Positions 1 through 8,563 of a stretch of 64,000 nucleotides of DNA are shown here, piece by piece (position 1 is the stretch's first letter; each line of letters begins with the position of its first letter). The position numbers and the translations under genes were made by a program. This DNA comes from Streptosporangium saharense (GTDB lineage: Bacteria; Actinomycetota; Actinomycetes; Streptosporangiales; Streptosporangiaceae), in contig NZ_JACHJP010000002.1 in the NCBI RefSeq assembly GCF_014203715.1, forward strand, positions 124,001 to 188,000, written 5' to 3'. The notes below the pieces were generated by a model that was not told where the DNA came from, searched no databases, and saw nothing but the letters and a program-made list of their open reading frames with translations.

Positions 1-477
1 GCGGGGCGCGTGCAGGAGAGCGACGGCCAGGCCGATCTTCTTGCGCATGCCGGTGGAGTACTCGATGACCAGGGTCCGCTCGGCGGAGTCGAGTTCGAGG
101 ACCCGGAGGAGTTCGTCGGTGCGCTCGGCGACGACGGCGGGCGGCAGGCCGCGCAACTGGCCGAGGTAGGTGAGGACCTCGCGGCCGGTGAGCCGTTCCG
201 GCATGGCGTTGCCGTCGGGCAGGACGCCGATCAGCGCCTTGGCCTGGACGGGGTCGCGCCAGACGTCGACGCCGAAGATCTCGGCGCTGCCGGCGTCGGG
301 GCGGAGCAGACCCACGGCCATGGCCAGGGTGGTGGTCTTGCCTGCGCCGTTGGGGCCGACCAGGCCGTAGAAGGAGCCGGCGGGGACCGTGAGGTGGATG
401 TCGTCGACGGCCACGTGGTCGCCGAAGGCTTTGCGGAGTCCGATGACGCGGAGGGCGGGCTCCCGGTTTTTCGACAT
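1..477 (-). CDS. ABC transporter ATP-binding protein (N-terminal part)
   Basis: The first 159 codons of an ABC-type ATPase are present; the gene runs off the left edge. The ATG at 477 is preceded by GGGAGG eight bases upstream. Walker A (GPNGAGKTT) lies at residues 41-49, and the text continues into the signature region (EYSTGMRKK) just before the edge. The layout (short N-terminus, AVDDI, TVPAGSFYGLVG) matches exporter ATPases of the DrrA/CcmA type, which pair with a separate membrane protein for drug or polyketide export. The substrate cannot be read from this fragment. A palindromic operator-like site lies about 70 bp upstream, so a TetR-type repressor may control it. Confidence 0.88.
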   Translation of the reverse strand, partial: MSKNREPALRVIGLRKAFGDHVAVDDIHLTVPAGSFYGLVGPNGAGKTTTLAMAVGLLRPDAGSAEIFGVDVWRDPVQAKALIGVLPDGNAMPERLTGREVLTYLGQLRGLPPAVVAERTDELLRVLELDSAERTLVIEYSTGMRKKIGLAVALLHAPR

Positions 478-548
478 GCCCCGAGCCTCCCTCGGGAGCG
501 GGAGGTGGCGGATCGTCCGGGCGGGGAACGGGACGGTGGATTCGGGCA

Positions 549-564
549 TCAACCGATCGGTTGA
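549..564. promoter_or_regulatory. 16-bp perfect palindrome upstream of the ABC gene
   Basis: TCAACCGATCGGTTGA is an exact 16-bp palindrome located 71 bp upstream of the ABC ATPase start. This size and symmetry are typical of a TetR-family operator. No TetR gene stands next to it in this window, so the regulator may lie beyond the left edge. Function is inferred. Confidence 0.45.
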
Positions 565-837
565 CGCGGGCGGGCAACCGCCGGCGCGGTGCCGTGGGCT
601 TGTGCCCCGGGCGGTGAGCACATGCAGGCGTACGGCCTGGCCGCCGTTCGGACAGGCGCAGGAGCCGGGACAGCAGGTGGGCGGTGCTCTTGGCCACCGA
701 GCAGGGCGGTGATCTTCGGCGCGGCGCTCATGTCGGCCGCCGTGCGACCCCGGCTGCGATGTACCGGACAACGTGCCGGAGTCGCGCACCGCCCCGGCGG
801 ACGGTTCTCCTGGTCGCCGCGCCACCATGATCGCTCA
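565..837. other. Intergenic stretch, no gene recognised
   Basis: Together with the neighbouring operator sites this makes a 420-bp gene-free stretch between the ABC gene and the MFS gene. Reading frames exist on both strands but none gives a recognisable protein or a convincing start. It may contain decayed coding sequence; nothing more can be supported. Confidence 0.5.
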
Positions 838-868
838 TGTACGTGATAACGGACCTTTATCACGTACA
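838..868. promoter_or_regulatory. 31-bp inverted repeat, operator or terminator
   Basis: Perfect 12-bp arms (TGTACGTGATAA and its reverse complement) flank a 7-bp spacer. The AT-rich arms stand out in GC-rich DNA and look like a TetR/GntR operator. The repeat also lies 34 bp past the stop of the MFS gene, where it could act as a hairpin terminator without a U-tract. No gene starts immediately beside it, so its use as an operator is unproven. Confidence 0.45.
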
Positions 869-901
869 CGCCTTGCCATCGTGGAGCCGTTCGGGCTCAG
901 A

Positions 902-2356
902 TCACCGGCTCGTGTCGGTGTGGATGATGTTGGTGTGGATGATTTCGCGTGGAATGAGACGTAGGGCGGTCGCGGCTGCGATCAGGCACATGCCGATGGC
1001 GATGGCGATGGCTGCGAGGGTGCCCCTGTCGGGGTCTGTCGCGACGACCGCTCCGAGTAGTGCGACCCCGATTACGCCGCCTGTCTGCCGGGCCGTGTTC
1101 AGGGCACTCGATCCCATGTTCTGGTGCCGGTCGGGGGCGAACGTCATGACGGCGAGCGTCTGGGAGGGTGCGGAGAGCCCCATACCGATGGAGAAGACGC
1201 AGAAGCCGGCTGCGATGAGTGGATACGGTGCGAAGGCGACGGTGAGAGGCGCGAGTCCGATGGCCGAGAGGGTCATTCCGGTGGCCAAGCCGGTACGCGG
1301 GCCGAACGCGGTGATGAAACGGGCACCGAGAAAGGTCGAGGCGAGGGTGGCGGCCACGGTCAAGGGGAGGAAGGCCAACCCGGTCTGCAAGGCCGAGTAG
1401 CCACGTAGCTGCTGGAAGTTGAACGTGTAGACGATCAGCATCCCGTAGAGCGTGAAGTTGTACGTCGCACCGCCGAGCAGGCCGGCGAGCACGGGACGCG
1501 CGGCGATGATGGCGGGGGGCAGGAGGACCTGTCGTCCATCTCGCGCCCAGGAATACTGCGCTGTGACGAACACGACGAGGGCCGCGGTGCCGCCCGCGAG
1601 AGCCGTGAGCACGGCGGGGTTGAGCCAGCCTGCGACACTCGACTCGACCAGCGCCCACACCATGGCGGCGAGACCGGCGATCGCGAGGGCCTGCCCGCGG
1701 ATGTCGAACGGCACGCGTTGCAGCGGAACCTCCGCCACATGTCGGGCGACAAGCCAGCCGGTGGCGGCGGCGACCGGGACGTTGAGCAGGAAGATGCTCC
1801 GCCAGCCGAGAGTATCGACCAGCAGTCCACCGATGAACGGGCCGATCACGAAGCCGATACCGCCTACGCTCACCCAGACCGAGACCGCTCTGGTGCGTTC
1901 GGCCGGCACGGTGAAGATGCGGGTGATCAGGGTCAGCGGTGCCGGGGCGAGGAGCGCTGCTCCCAGACCTTGGCAGGCGCGGCCAAGAACGAGCAGGCCC
2001 GTGGTGGGGGCGACAGTGCAGGCGATCGAGGCAACGGCGAACAACCCCAGTCCGGTCAGGTAGCCGCGTCGGGCACCGATCCGATCTCCGAGCCGGCCTG
2101 CGGACAGCAGCAGGGCGGCGAACATGAGCGTGTAGGCGTCGATGACCCACAGTCCGCCGGCCAGGCTTGCGTGCAGGTCGGCACGTATCACGGGGATCGC
2201 GACGTTGATGACGTTCGCTTCCATGATGATCAGAGCGGTGCCGAGACACAGGCCGGTGAGGCCCAGCGTCCGGCTGGTGGCAGAAGCAGGTGGTGGTGGC
2301 CGATTTTGGGCAGCGTCAGGTGACACGGTCACTCCGATGGAGGTATGGGAGAACAC
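902..2356 (-). CDS. MFS drug exporter, DHA2 (14-TM, EmrB/QacA-like)
   Basis: An inner-membrane proton antiporter of about 484 residues. The length and hydrophobic pattern fit the 14-helix DHA2 branch. Motif A is visible near residues 70-90 (GRLGDRIGARRG), and the following helix carries RACQGLGAALLAPAP. The N-terminal ~30 residues are polar and proline-rich. The first start is GTG at 2356; a GTG at 2326 preceded by GGAG is an equally good choice and would remove ten residues. The gene follows amidase and tetR on the same strand, 156 bp beyond tetR, so it is probably the third gene of that operon or has its own promoter in the gap. The likely substrate is a toxic organic compound related to the amidase substrate; this is inferred. 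Confidence 0.85.
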   Translation of the reverse strand: MFSHTSIGVTVSPDAAQNRPPPPASATSRTLGLTGLCLGTALIIMEANVINVAIPVIRADLHASLAGGLWVIDAYTLMFAALLLSAGRLGDRIGARRGYLTGLGLFAVASIACTVAPTTGLLVLGRACQGLGAALLAPAPLTLITRIFTVPAERTRAVSVWVSVGGIGFVIGPFIGGLLVDTLGWRSIFLLNVPVAAATGWLVARHVAEVPLQRVPFDIRGQALAIAGLAAMVWALVESSVAGWLNPAVLTALAGGTAALVVFVTAQYSWARDGRQVLLPPAIIAARPVLAGLLGGATYNFTLYGMLIVYTFNFQQLRGYSALQTGLAFLPLTVAATLASTFLGARFITAFGPRTGLATGMTLSAIGLAPLTVAFAPYPLIAAGFCVFSIGMGLSAPSQTLAVMTFAPDRHQNMGSSALNTARQTGGVIGVALLGAVVATDPDRGTLAAIAIAIGMCLIAAATALRLIPREIIHTNIIHTDTSR

Positions 2357-2512
2357 GCCTTCGTCGGGAGACGACGGCTGTGGCAGGTTCCCGGTGCCTG
2401 TGGTGTCGCTACCCGCCGGGGCTATGGCCGAGCGAGTAGCGACTGAGGCCCCGAGTGCCTACGGCGGGCATGGGAGGAGAAGGTCCTGGTCGATAGGTGG
2501 TGGTGCTTGGGT

Positions 2513-3091
2513 TCAGTTCGCGCGCGGAGCGCTCGCCCGCAGAAGTGAGAGCACCCCTCTGATCGCGCGGTCGAAGGGCTCTACAGCCTGTGCCGCGCGG
2601 GCCAGGGCGTAGCCGCCCTGGATGACGGCGGCGATGGTGGAAGCGGTCTCGTCGATGTCCAGGTCGCCGGCGAATTCACCGGCCGCCACACCTTCGGCGA
2701 TCGTGCGCCGGAGGTGTTCGTGCTGCACCTCGAAAGCCTCCCGGATCGGTGCGCGCAAGGTGTCGTCGGCCATGACCTCCGGATCGGCGGTGAGCCGTCC
2801 CACGCTGCACCCGCGCAACACATCGCGTTCGCGCCCTAGATATCCCGTGATGCGTTCGAGCGCAGTCCCTTCCGCGGCGAACGCTTCGGCGATCTGTTGT
2901 TGCATCAGTTCCGCACTGCGCTTCTCGGCCGCCAACACCAGATCCGGCTTGCCATCGAAGTGGTGGTACATGCTGCCCTGGCCGACGCCGGAGCGCGCCA
3001 GGATCGCGGTCGGACTGGTGCCGACGTATCCACGCTCCCACAGCAGTTGCCGCGTGCCCTCGATCAAGCGCTCCCGAGCGTTCGGTTTCAT
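2513..3091 (-). CDS. TetR/AcrR family repressor
   Basis: A 192-residue one-component regulator. The N-terminal helix-turn-helix covers about residues 8-55 (GYVGTSPTAILARSGV, then GSMYHHFDGK), and the rest is the helical ligand domain with a TetR_C-like Cys-Ser-Val-Gly segment. The ATG at 3091 has a strong GGGAGG seven bases upstream; earlier in-frame codons were rejected for that reason. It lies 43 bp after the amidase stop and before the MFS gene. The 30-bp palindrome overlapping the amidase 5' end is the obvious operator, which would make the operon autoregulated by an inducer handled by amidase or pump. Confidence 0.85.
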   Translation of the reverse strand: MKPNARERLIEGTRQLLWERGYVGTSPTAILARSGVGQGSMYHHFDGKPDLVLAAEKRSAELMQQQIAEAFAAEGTALERITGYLGRERDVLRGCSVGRLTADPEVMADDTLRAPIREAFEVQHEHLRRTIAEGVAAGEFAGDLDIDETASTIAAVIQGGYALARAAQAVEPFDRAIRGVLSLLRASAPRAN

Positions 3092-3134
3092 GGTGCCTCC
3101 CAGCAATGCGGTGCGGTGCCTGTCGCGGCCCGTA

Positions 3135-4568
3135 TTACAGGGCCGGATGCCGCAGGTGCCAGTCCGTCTCACGCTGGTAGGCGTGGCCGAGCTGAATCAG
3201 TAGTTGTTCCTCGAACGGCCGGCCGACGAACTGGAACCCCAGCGGCATGTCATCCTCGCCGAAACCGCCCGGCAGGGTGATGGTCGGGGCGCCGGCCATG
3301 TTGAACGGAGTGACGAAGCGAAGGAAGTCCGTCAGGGCTTCGGGGTCGGAATACACCGCCTCCTTCTGCGCAAGCGTGAGGCTCGTGGTCGGCTGCACCG
3401 GAGCCAGCAGGACATCCACGTCGCACAGAGTACGCGCCAGTCCGCCGGTGAACGCGAGCCGCTGATGGTGCGCGTGCATCAGCTCGACCGCGGAGACGGT
3501 GTGACCGTGCGTGATGAGCCCGGCGATCGAGCCGGGTGTGTCGGCCGGGCCGTATTCCGAGGCGCGCGAGGGATAGGTCGCCTGGTGGGCGATCGCGGCC
3601 TCCACACCGGCGTACCGGGACCACATGGCATTGATGGTGCTGGTATCAGGAAGGGTGACCTCGACGATCGTCGCGCCGAGGCGGCGCAGTACGGCGATGA
3701 CGTCATCGAGCATGCCGATGGTCGCCTGGTCGACACGGGTCTCGTTGTAGGCGCGGTCCACTCCGATGCGTACCGGCCCGATCGGGGCGCCGAGGCCGGC
3801 CAGGTAGTCGGGCACCGGTATGGCGGCCGCGGTCGGGTCATGCGGGTCCGCTCCGGCGATCGCTCCCAGGATCGCTGCCGCGTCCTGCGCCGAGCGTGCC
3901 ATCGGGCCGACGTGGTCGAGGCTCGCGGCGAGCGCGAAGACGCCGTGCCTGCTTACCCGTCCCCATGTGGGTTTGATGCCGGTGATGCCGTTGGCCGCGG
4001 AGGGGTACCGGATCGACCCGCCGGTGTCGGTGCCCAGGGAACCGAAGGCGAGGCCGGCCGCCACCGCGACGCCGGAACCGCTTGAGGAGGCGCCGGACCA
4101 GTACTCCGGGTTCCACGGGTTGCGGGGTGGTGTGACGGACGGGTGGTGCTCGGCGAATGCGCTTTCGGTGAGCTGCAGCTTACCGATCAGAACGGCCCCG
4201 GCCTGCGAAAGACGCTGGACCACTGTCGCATCGTAGGTGGGCACGTGGCGGGAGCGGATCGTGGTGCCGGCCGCGGTGACGATGCCGGCGGTGAAGCAGA
4301 GGTCTTTCACAGCGATCGGCACGCCGTGCAGAGGGCCTCGGTACCGGCCTGCTGCCAGCTCGGCCTCGGCGTTCCTGGCCTGAGCAAGGGCGACGTCCGC
4401 CGTCACCGTGGCGTAGCTGCGCAGCACCGGATCGACCTGGTCGATCCGTGCCAGCAGTGTCTCGGTCAACTCCACTGGCGTGAGTTCGCGTGCGCGTAGC
4501 TTCGCGGCGACTTCCAGCAGGCTTGCATAGTGCACACGGGTCTCGTGTGCGGCGCAGGTAAAGGTCAT
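3135..4568 (-). CDS. Amidase (amidase-signature family)
   Basis: A cytoplasmic amide hydrolase of the Ser-cisSer-Lys family, about 477 residues, normal length. The catalytic lysine sits in IAVKDLCF near residue 85. The glycine/serine-rich signature follows (SGASSSGSGVAVAAG, then GTDTGGSIRYPSAANG), supplying the cis-Ser and nucleophile Ser. The substrate is unknown; relatives act on aryl or aliphatic amides and on glutamyl-tRNA, but GatB/GatC partners are absent here. ATG at 4568 was chosen. A second ATG twelve bases upstream (4580) lies inside the operator palindrome and has no better ribosome site. First gene of an amidase-TetR-MFS operon, suggesting inducible hydrolysis and export of an amide compound. 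Confidence 0.88.
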   Translation of the reverse strand: MTFTCAAHETRVHYASLLEVAAKLRARELTPVELTETLLARIDQVDPVLRSYATVTADVALAQARNAEAELAAGRYRGPLHGVPIAVKDLCFTAGIVTAAGTTIRSRHVPTYDATVVQRLSQAGAVLIGKLQLTESAFAEHHPSVTPPRNPWNPEYWSGASSSGSGVAVAAGLAFGSLGTDTGGSIRYPSAANGITGIKPTWGRVSRHGVFALAASLDHVGPMARSAQDAAAILGAIAGADPHDPTAAAIPVPDYLAGLGAPIGPVRIGVDRAYNETRVDQATIGMLDDVIAVLRRLGATIVEVTLPDTSTINAMWSRYAGVEAAIAHQATYPSRASEYGPADTPGSIAGLITHGHTVSAVELMHAHHQRLAFTGGLARTLCDVDVLLAPVQPTTSLTLAQKEAVYSDPEALTDFLRFVTPFNMAGAPTITLPGGFGEDDMPLGFQFVGRPFEEQLLIQLGHAYQRETDWHLRHPAL

Positions 4569-4572
4569 GAGA

Positions 4573-4602
4573 GACACCATACATACTAGTATGTATGGTG
4601 TC
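4573..4602. promoter_or_regulatory. 30-bp perfect palindrome, operator of the amidase operon
   Basis: Every base from 4573 to 4602 pairs with its mirror partner; each half reads GACACCATACATACT and the centre is ACTAGT. It begins four bases before the amidase ATG at 4568 and covers the alternative ATG at 4580. A bound TetR dimer pair would block transcription initiation. The TetR encoded in the same operon is the natural ligand. The core CATACTAGTATG resembles known TetR-family sites. Confidence 0.75.
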
Positions 4603-4769
4603 GAGCGCCGGTAGCGCTGGACAGGGAAAGGCCGGAATCAAGGCAGCGTCTCCGGCCGGGAGCGTCGGAGGGCTGCCGGGGATGGCGCGGAAGGTCATGA
4701 TCCGCTGCCGGCTGCCGTCACCCGTTTGAGGGTGGCGGAACCGTTTACGGCCGGAGAAGCAGGTGCGGA

Positions 4770-4930
4770 CAGGTCGGGGTCGCGGCAGACCATGGGGTGG
4801 GCCTTGTCCCATGCCTCGCTCGTGAGGAGGTCGTTGGTGGGGTCGCCCCATTTGGGGAGGCCGGGCACGAACACCTCGTGGCGGCGCAGGCAGTCCCGCA
4901 GCCGCTCGACCGCGACCCCGGCGTCGGCTG
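4770..4930 (-). pseudogene. Tn3-family transposase remnant
   Basis: About 50 codons read like the central part of a Tn3-type TnpA: RLRDCLRRHEVFVPGLPKWG, then DPTNDLLTSEAW. The same block occurs in the large transposase pseudogene near 13.5 kb (LKRRDVFARGADVWGDPRAR). No start, no catalytic core and no terminal repeat are visible, so this is a scrap of an older insertion. The rest of the 460-bp gap between the amidase operator and the peptidase shows no other gene. Confidence 0.55.
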
Positions 4931-5065
4931 CATCGTCGTCACCGGCTCCGAGCGGGCCTTCGCCGCCCGGGGCCGAGATCAAGGAGATGAGGCGGAAAGT
5001 GCGTGTGCACCGGTTCTCACCGAATCGGAAACCGATCGGCGCACGGCGGTCCACAGGCGACGGCC

Positions 5066-6712
5066 CTACAGCGGCCCCGCGGAAGGTATGTACGGCAAGG
5101 GCGTGGAGCGGGCGGCGGCGTCGGCCGGTGACGGAGCCGGGCAGAAGCGGTCCCGCCCGGGCAGTGCCCCGGTGGCGAGGAAGGAGTTCATCACCTCGTC
5201 GGCGCAGCTGCCCAGCCCGACGGCGCCGTGACCGCCCTGGTCGACCGTGATCATGACGGCCTGCCGCCCGAGCGCGGCGCGCAGGCCGAGCGCGCTCGCC
5301 AGGGACGTGGAGGGATCGCGGGTGTTCTGCAGGATCAGCACGTTGCGCGGCCCATGACCGGTGACCGTCACCGGCGGCTCCACGGGCCGGCTGGGCCAGG
5401 CCGCACACGGCCAGAGGTTCGAGGGCATGCCCGCCGTCGCCGGCCACGCCCGCCGGTCGGCCGCGACCTGCCGGGCGTACAACGCCACGCCGCGCGGCCA
5501 GGCCGCGTCATCGCAGAGCACCGCGTAGAGCGCGGCGACGCGGTTGTCCGCCGGCGTCTGCGCCGTCCCGCCACCGGCGGCCCCAGTGGCGGAGATCAGC
5601 CGATTCAGCCGAGCCAGGACGGCGGGGTCCGCGGTGTTCGCGGTGGGTCCTGAGACGGCGGCCGCGATCTCCTGCCAGAGCTCGGCCATGAGCGGGAAGA
5701 AGCCGTCGAAGTAAAGCCCCACTCGGGTGCTCTCGCGCAGGGCGTTGCCGTCGAACCCGGAGCCACCCGGGATCGGCAGGGGCTGCCGGTCGAGGGCCGC
5801 GATCAGCCGGTCGTAGGTGCGCCGCACCTCCTCCGGTGTCACGCCGAGGTGGTAGACGGCGTCCCGCTCGGCTGCGAAGGTGAGCAGGTCGGGCAGGCGC
5901 GTCGCGACCGCCTGGTTCCAGCCCCGCAACATGTCCCGCCACACCAGGCCCGGGTCGACGGCGCTGTCCAGCACGATCCGGTCACCGCGTCCCGGGAACA
6001 GCGACAGGTAGACGGCTCCCAGGTAGGTGCCGTAGGAGAGGCCGAAGTAGGACAGTTTCGGCTCGCCGAGCGCGGCCCGGATGCGGTCCATGTCCCGGGC
6101 CGTGTTGGCCGTGGTGACGAACGGAAGCAGATCGCCGGAGTGCTCGGCGCAGGCGGCCGCGGTGTCCCGCGCGAAGGCGATGTTACGTTCGATGCCGCCG
6201 TCCGGCGCCGGGTAGGGCAGCCGCAGTGTGAACAACCTCATGGGATCGAGGCCGCAGGTGACCGGGGTGCTGTGGCCGACCCCTCGCGGATCGAAGCCGA
6301 TCAGGTCGTAGCGGTCCAGGACCTCCGACGACAGAACGACGGCCAGCCGGCTGGGCAGGTCCAGGCCGCTGTCGCCCGGGCCGCCCGGGTTGGACAGTAG
6401 GATCCCGCGGCGCGATCCGGGGCGCGCCGTGCCGATCCGGGAGATCGCGATCTCGATGCTCCGCCCGCGCGGGGCGCGGTAGTCCAGCGGTACCCGCAAC
6501 GTCGCGCACCGCTGGCGCGGGTCACGCGGGGGACCGTCGGGCGCCACCGGCGGGCATTCGCCCCAGACCGGAGCCGTCTGCCCGGCTTGGGCCACCGCCG
6601 GCTCCGGGGTGCCGATCCGGGCCCCGGCCGACGTGGGCGCGCCCGCCGTCACGGTGGCCGCTGTCGCCGTGGCGATGAACAATGTCAGGATTGATCGCGG
6701 ACTCAATCGCAC
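5066..6712 (-). CDS. Secreted S33 tripeptidyl aminopeptidase-like alpha/beta hydrolase
   Basis: A 548-residue serine exopeptidase of the SlpD/SlpE-TAP type, normal length. An N-terminal signal peptide is visible (RLSPRSILTLFIATATAA with small residues after it), so it should act outside the cell, releasing short peptides from N-termini. The triad is readable: Ser226 in GLSYGTYLG, Asp466 in NTRDPST and His495 in GGHGAVG. The oxyanion segment NPGGPGDSG is present, and the C-terminal TAP-like domain carries the usual cysteines. GTG at 6712 was chosen because GGGG lies about seven bases upstream. It stands alone between a Tn3 scrap and a divergent-looking gap; a link to the peptide importers further right is only conceptual. 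Confidence 0.88.
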   Translation of the reverse strand: MRLSPRSILTLFIATATAATVTAGAPTSAGARIGTPEPAVAQAGQTAPVWGECPPVAPDGPPRDPRQRCATLRVPLDYRAPRGRSIEIAISRIGTARPGSRRGILLSNPGGPGDSGLDLPSRLAVVLSSEVLDRYDLIGFDPRGVGHSTPVTCGLDPMRLFTLRLPYPAPDGGIERNIAFARDTAAACAEHSGDLLPFVTTANTARDMDRIRAALGEPKLSYFGLSYGTYLGAVYLSLFPGRGDRIVLDSAVDPGLVWRDMLRGWNQAVATRLPDLLTFAAERDAVYHLGVTPEEVRRTYDRLIAALDRQPLPIPGGSGFDGNALRESTRVGLYFDGFFPLMAELWQEIAAAVSGPTANTADPAVLARLNRLISATGAAGGGTAQTPADNRVAALYAVLCDDAAWPRGVALYARQVAADRRAWPATAGMPSNLWPCAAWPSRPVEPPVTVTGHGPRNVLILQNTRDPSTSLASALGLRAALGRQAVMITVDQGGHGAVGLGSCADEVMNSFLATGALPGRDRFCPAPSPADAAARSTPLPYIPSAGPL

Positions 6713-6951
6713 TGATACCCCTTTGCGAGAGGAACAGATGTTTCTCGATCGTCATGAAAGGGGCGCCGCCGGGTACGCGAGCCTCTTCGTTTGATCGCGC
6801 GGAGAAACAGGGGCCGCGGTTCACGGTGGGGAGTCGGGCAGGCGGGCGCCGCCGGTGACGCCCTCCGTCCGGCGATGCAGGCCGACGGGCCTGATCGGCC
6901 GCTACGCCGGCGTCGTGCGCCCGGCGACGTGACCCCGCGGCCGGGTCGTGG

Positions 6952-7329
6952 TCATGACGAGGCCGGTGCTGCCGCGCCGGACGTCAGTGCCGCCTGTACG
7001 ATGCGGATCGCCTCGCCCGCGTCGATGCCGACGCTGGCGATCACGGCGGCGTAGTCGGCGGCGGCCCGGCGGGCCCGCTCCCGGCCCTCCTCACCGGCGG
7101 CCGACACGAACGAGCCCGCGCGCCCGCGCGTCTCGATCAGCCCCGCCTCCTCCAGCTCCCGGTAGGCCCGGCCGACCGTGTTGACGGCCAGGCCGAGGTC
7201 GGCCGCGAGGTGGCGGATGGTCGGCAGCCGGGCGCCCACGGCCAGCGTGCGCTCCTGGATCTGCCGGGCGAGCTGGGCCCGCAGCTGTTCGAACGGCGGT
7301 ACCGGCGAGGCCGCGTCGATGACGATCAT
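6952..7329 (-). CDS. YtrA-type GntR family regulator
   Basis: A 125-residue regulator with an N-terminal winged helix (PFEQLRAQLARQIQ, LPTIRHLAADLGLAVNTVGR, YRELEEAGLIETRGRAGSFV) and a short helical tail of about 45 residues. That short C-terminus marks the YtrA subfamily, which usually sits in operons with membrane or ABC transporter proteins. Its ATG overlaps the stop of the upstream membrane-protein gene (ATGA), so the two are co-translated. The inverted repeat in front of that pair is the expected binding site. The 240-bp gap to the peptidase gene on its right-to-left side holds nothing recognisable. Confidence 0.85.
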   Translation of the reverse strand: MIVIDAASPVPPFEQLRAQLARQIQERTLAVGARLPTIRHLAADLGLAVNTVGRAYRELEEAGLIETRGRAGSFVSAAGEEGRERARRAAADYAAVIASVGIDAGEAIRIVQAALTSGAAAPASS

Positions 7330-8135
7330 CGCAGGCTCATGACCCGCCGGGCCACCGTCGCGCACGACGGCGTCTTGACACGGAGCGCGACGTACGCGCC
7401 CACGCCCAGGATCAGGTAGGCGACCGCGGCGGCGCTCAACCAGCCGGGCACGGCGCCGAACAGCACCACCATGGGCAGCGACCACTGCACGCTCGGCGTG
7501 GTGAGCTCGCGGGCGTCCTCGACGCGCATAATGACGTCGGCGGTCAGCGACTCCTCGTCCTCCGCCACGACCGGGTGCCTGAGCAGGTGGCGCAGTTGCA
7601 GGGCGGTGATGGCCATCACGCCGAGCAGGCCGATCAGCAGGACGACGGCCCGCTGCCGCACGGTGGGGTCGGGAATGGCCAGGGCGCTGCCGGCCAGTAC
7701 CATCGCTCCGGCGAACGTGGCGGCCGCGAAGGCGGCGTACGGCCTGCCGAGCACGGCCCGCCAGCCGGGCTGGATCAGGTGGGCGGCCCTGCGGGACAGC
7801 GTCGCGCCCGCCCGCTGGTCGACGCGTCGCACCCACCGGTCGAGCAGCCACTGGGCCAGCAGCAGCCCGGCCACCAGCGCGGCCAAGGCCAGCAGCGGCA
7901 GCGGGTGATGCGGCGGGAGGCCGCCGAAAGCGGCGGCGAGGCTGCTCACGATGATCAGCGCGGCCAGGAGGACCTGAGCGGCGAGGCGGGCGTATGCCCG
8001 GACCGTCAGCCGGCTGGCCAGCAGCGGGGTCGGGCGGGCGTCGGCCAGGTCGTGCAGGGCCAGCCACTCGCCCGCTACGCGCAGATCGGCCGCACGCGCC
8101 GTCGGGCCGGCGTCCGGTGACGGTTCACTGGTCAT
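7326..8135 (-). CDS. Polytopic membrane protein, YtrA-operon partner
   Basis: A 269-residue protein with about six to seven hydrophobic helices: two around residues 50-95, two around 130-180 and two near the C-terminus. A charged cytoplasmic-looking N-terminus (residues 1-45) and a mid-protein acidic segment (VAEDEESLTADVIMR) are present. It has no recognisable catalytic or ATPase motif. Similar small membrane proteins accompany YtrA regulators in actinomycetes, but their function is not established. The start is ATG 8135, preceded by AAGGAGGT at ideal distance. Translationally coupled to the GntR gene. Probably involved in envelope stress or export; that is only context. Confidence 0.7.
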   Translation of the reverse strand: MTSEPSPDAGPTARAADLRVAGEWLALHDLADARPTPLLASRLTVRAYARLAAQVLLAALIIVSSLAAAFGGLPPHHPLPLLALAALVAGLLLAQWLLDRWVRRVDQRAGATLSRRAAHLIQPGWRAVLGRPYAAFAAATFAGAMVLAGSALAIPDPTVRQRAVVLLIGLLGVMAITALQLRHLLRHPVVAEDEESLTADVIMRVEDARELTTPSVQWSLPMVVLFGAVPGWLSAAAVAYLILGVGAYVALRVKTPSCATVARRVMSLR

Positions 8136-8144
8136 AGCACCTCC

Positions 8145-8192
8145 TTTGTCGCAAGCTTTGTATCAACATGGTGCGTCATAACTTGCGACAAA
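8145..8192. promoter_or_regulatory. Inverted repeat with 11-bp arms, GntR operator candidate
   Basis: TTTGTCGCAAG (8145-8155) and its exact complement CTTGCGACAAA (8182-8192) are separated by 26 bp, directly upstream of the membrane-protein/GntR operon. Long, widely spaced symmetric sites are usual for YtrA-type regulators. A 15-codon frame (8179 down to 8132, MTHHVDTKLATKEVL) crosses the repeat and overlaps the start of the next gene as ATGA. It also contains that gene's ribosome site and may be incidental. Confidence 0.55.
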
Positions 8193-8563
8193 GTCAACGC
8201 CCCGATCATTGCGAGATCCCTGCTGGCCGGGCGTCCGCCGACATCGGAACGGTGGACGGCGGCAGCTCCACCCATGCCGTCAGATCCCCCCGTCTGGGAC
8301 TGATAGCACGGACCCAGGCGGGGGCCTGGAAATCCCAGGGTTCGCGACGAACTGAGGGCGGCTTTGGTCCGTGGTGGGCGCATCCGGTCCTTGGGTTCGG
8401 AAACAAGGGACGACGTACGGCTCGGCAGGCAGACCGTCGACGAGCAGCGGCGGACGCCGCGCTTGCGTTCGAGCGCGCTCGAACTCCTGGCGTCGCCGGC
8501 ATGACATCTCAACCAGGGACCCAGTGGCATGGATCATCGTGCCAAGCACGCGGCGTCCTGCGC
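8193..8563. other. Gene-poor stretch left of the transposon
   Basis: No intact gene. On the minus strand a frame ending at 8206 contains a protein-like stretch (EPWDFQAPAWVRAISP, then AWVELPPSTVPMS) that could be the tail of an unrecognised gene. On the plus strand the frame leading into the serine-recombinase fragment has no recognisable sequence before about 8560. The stretch looks like insertion-damaged DNA. Confidence 0.4.

Noticed and set aside
897..2249. 450-codon minus-strand frame overlapping the MFS gene
   Set aside because: Arg/His-rich shifted reading of the same DNA; the 484-residue frame contains all MFS motifs.
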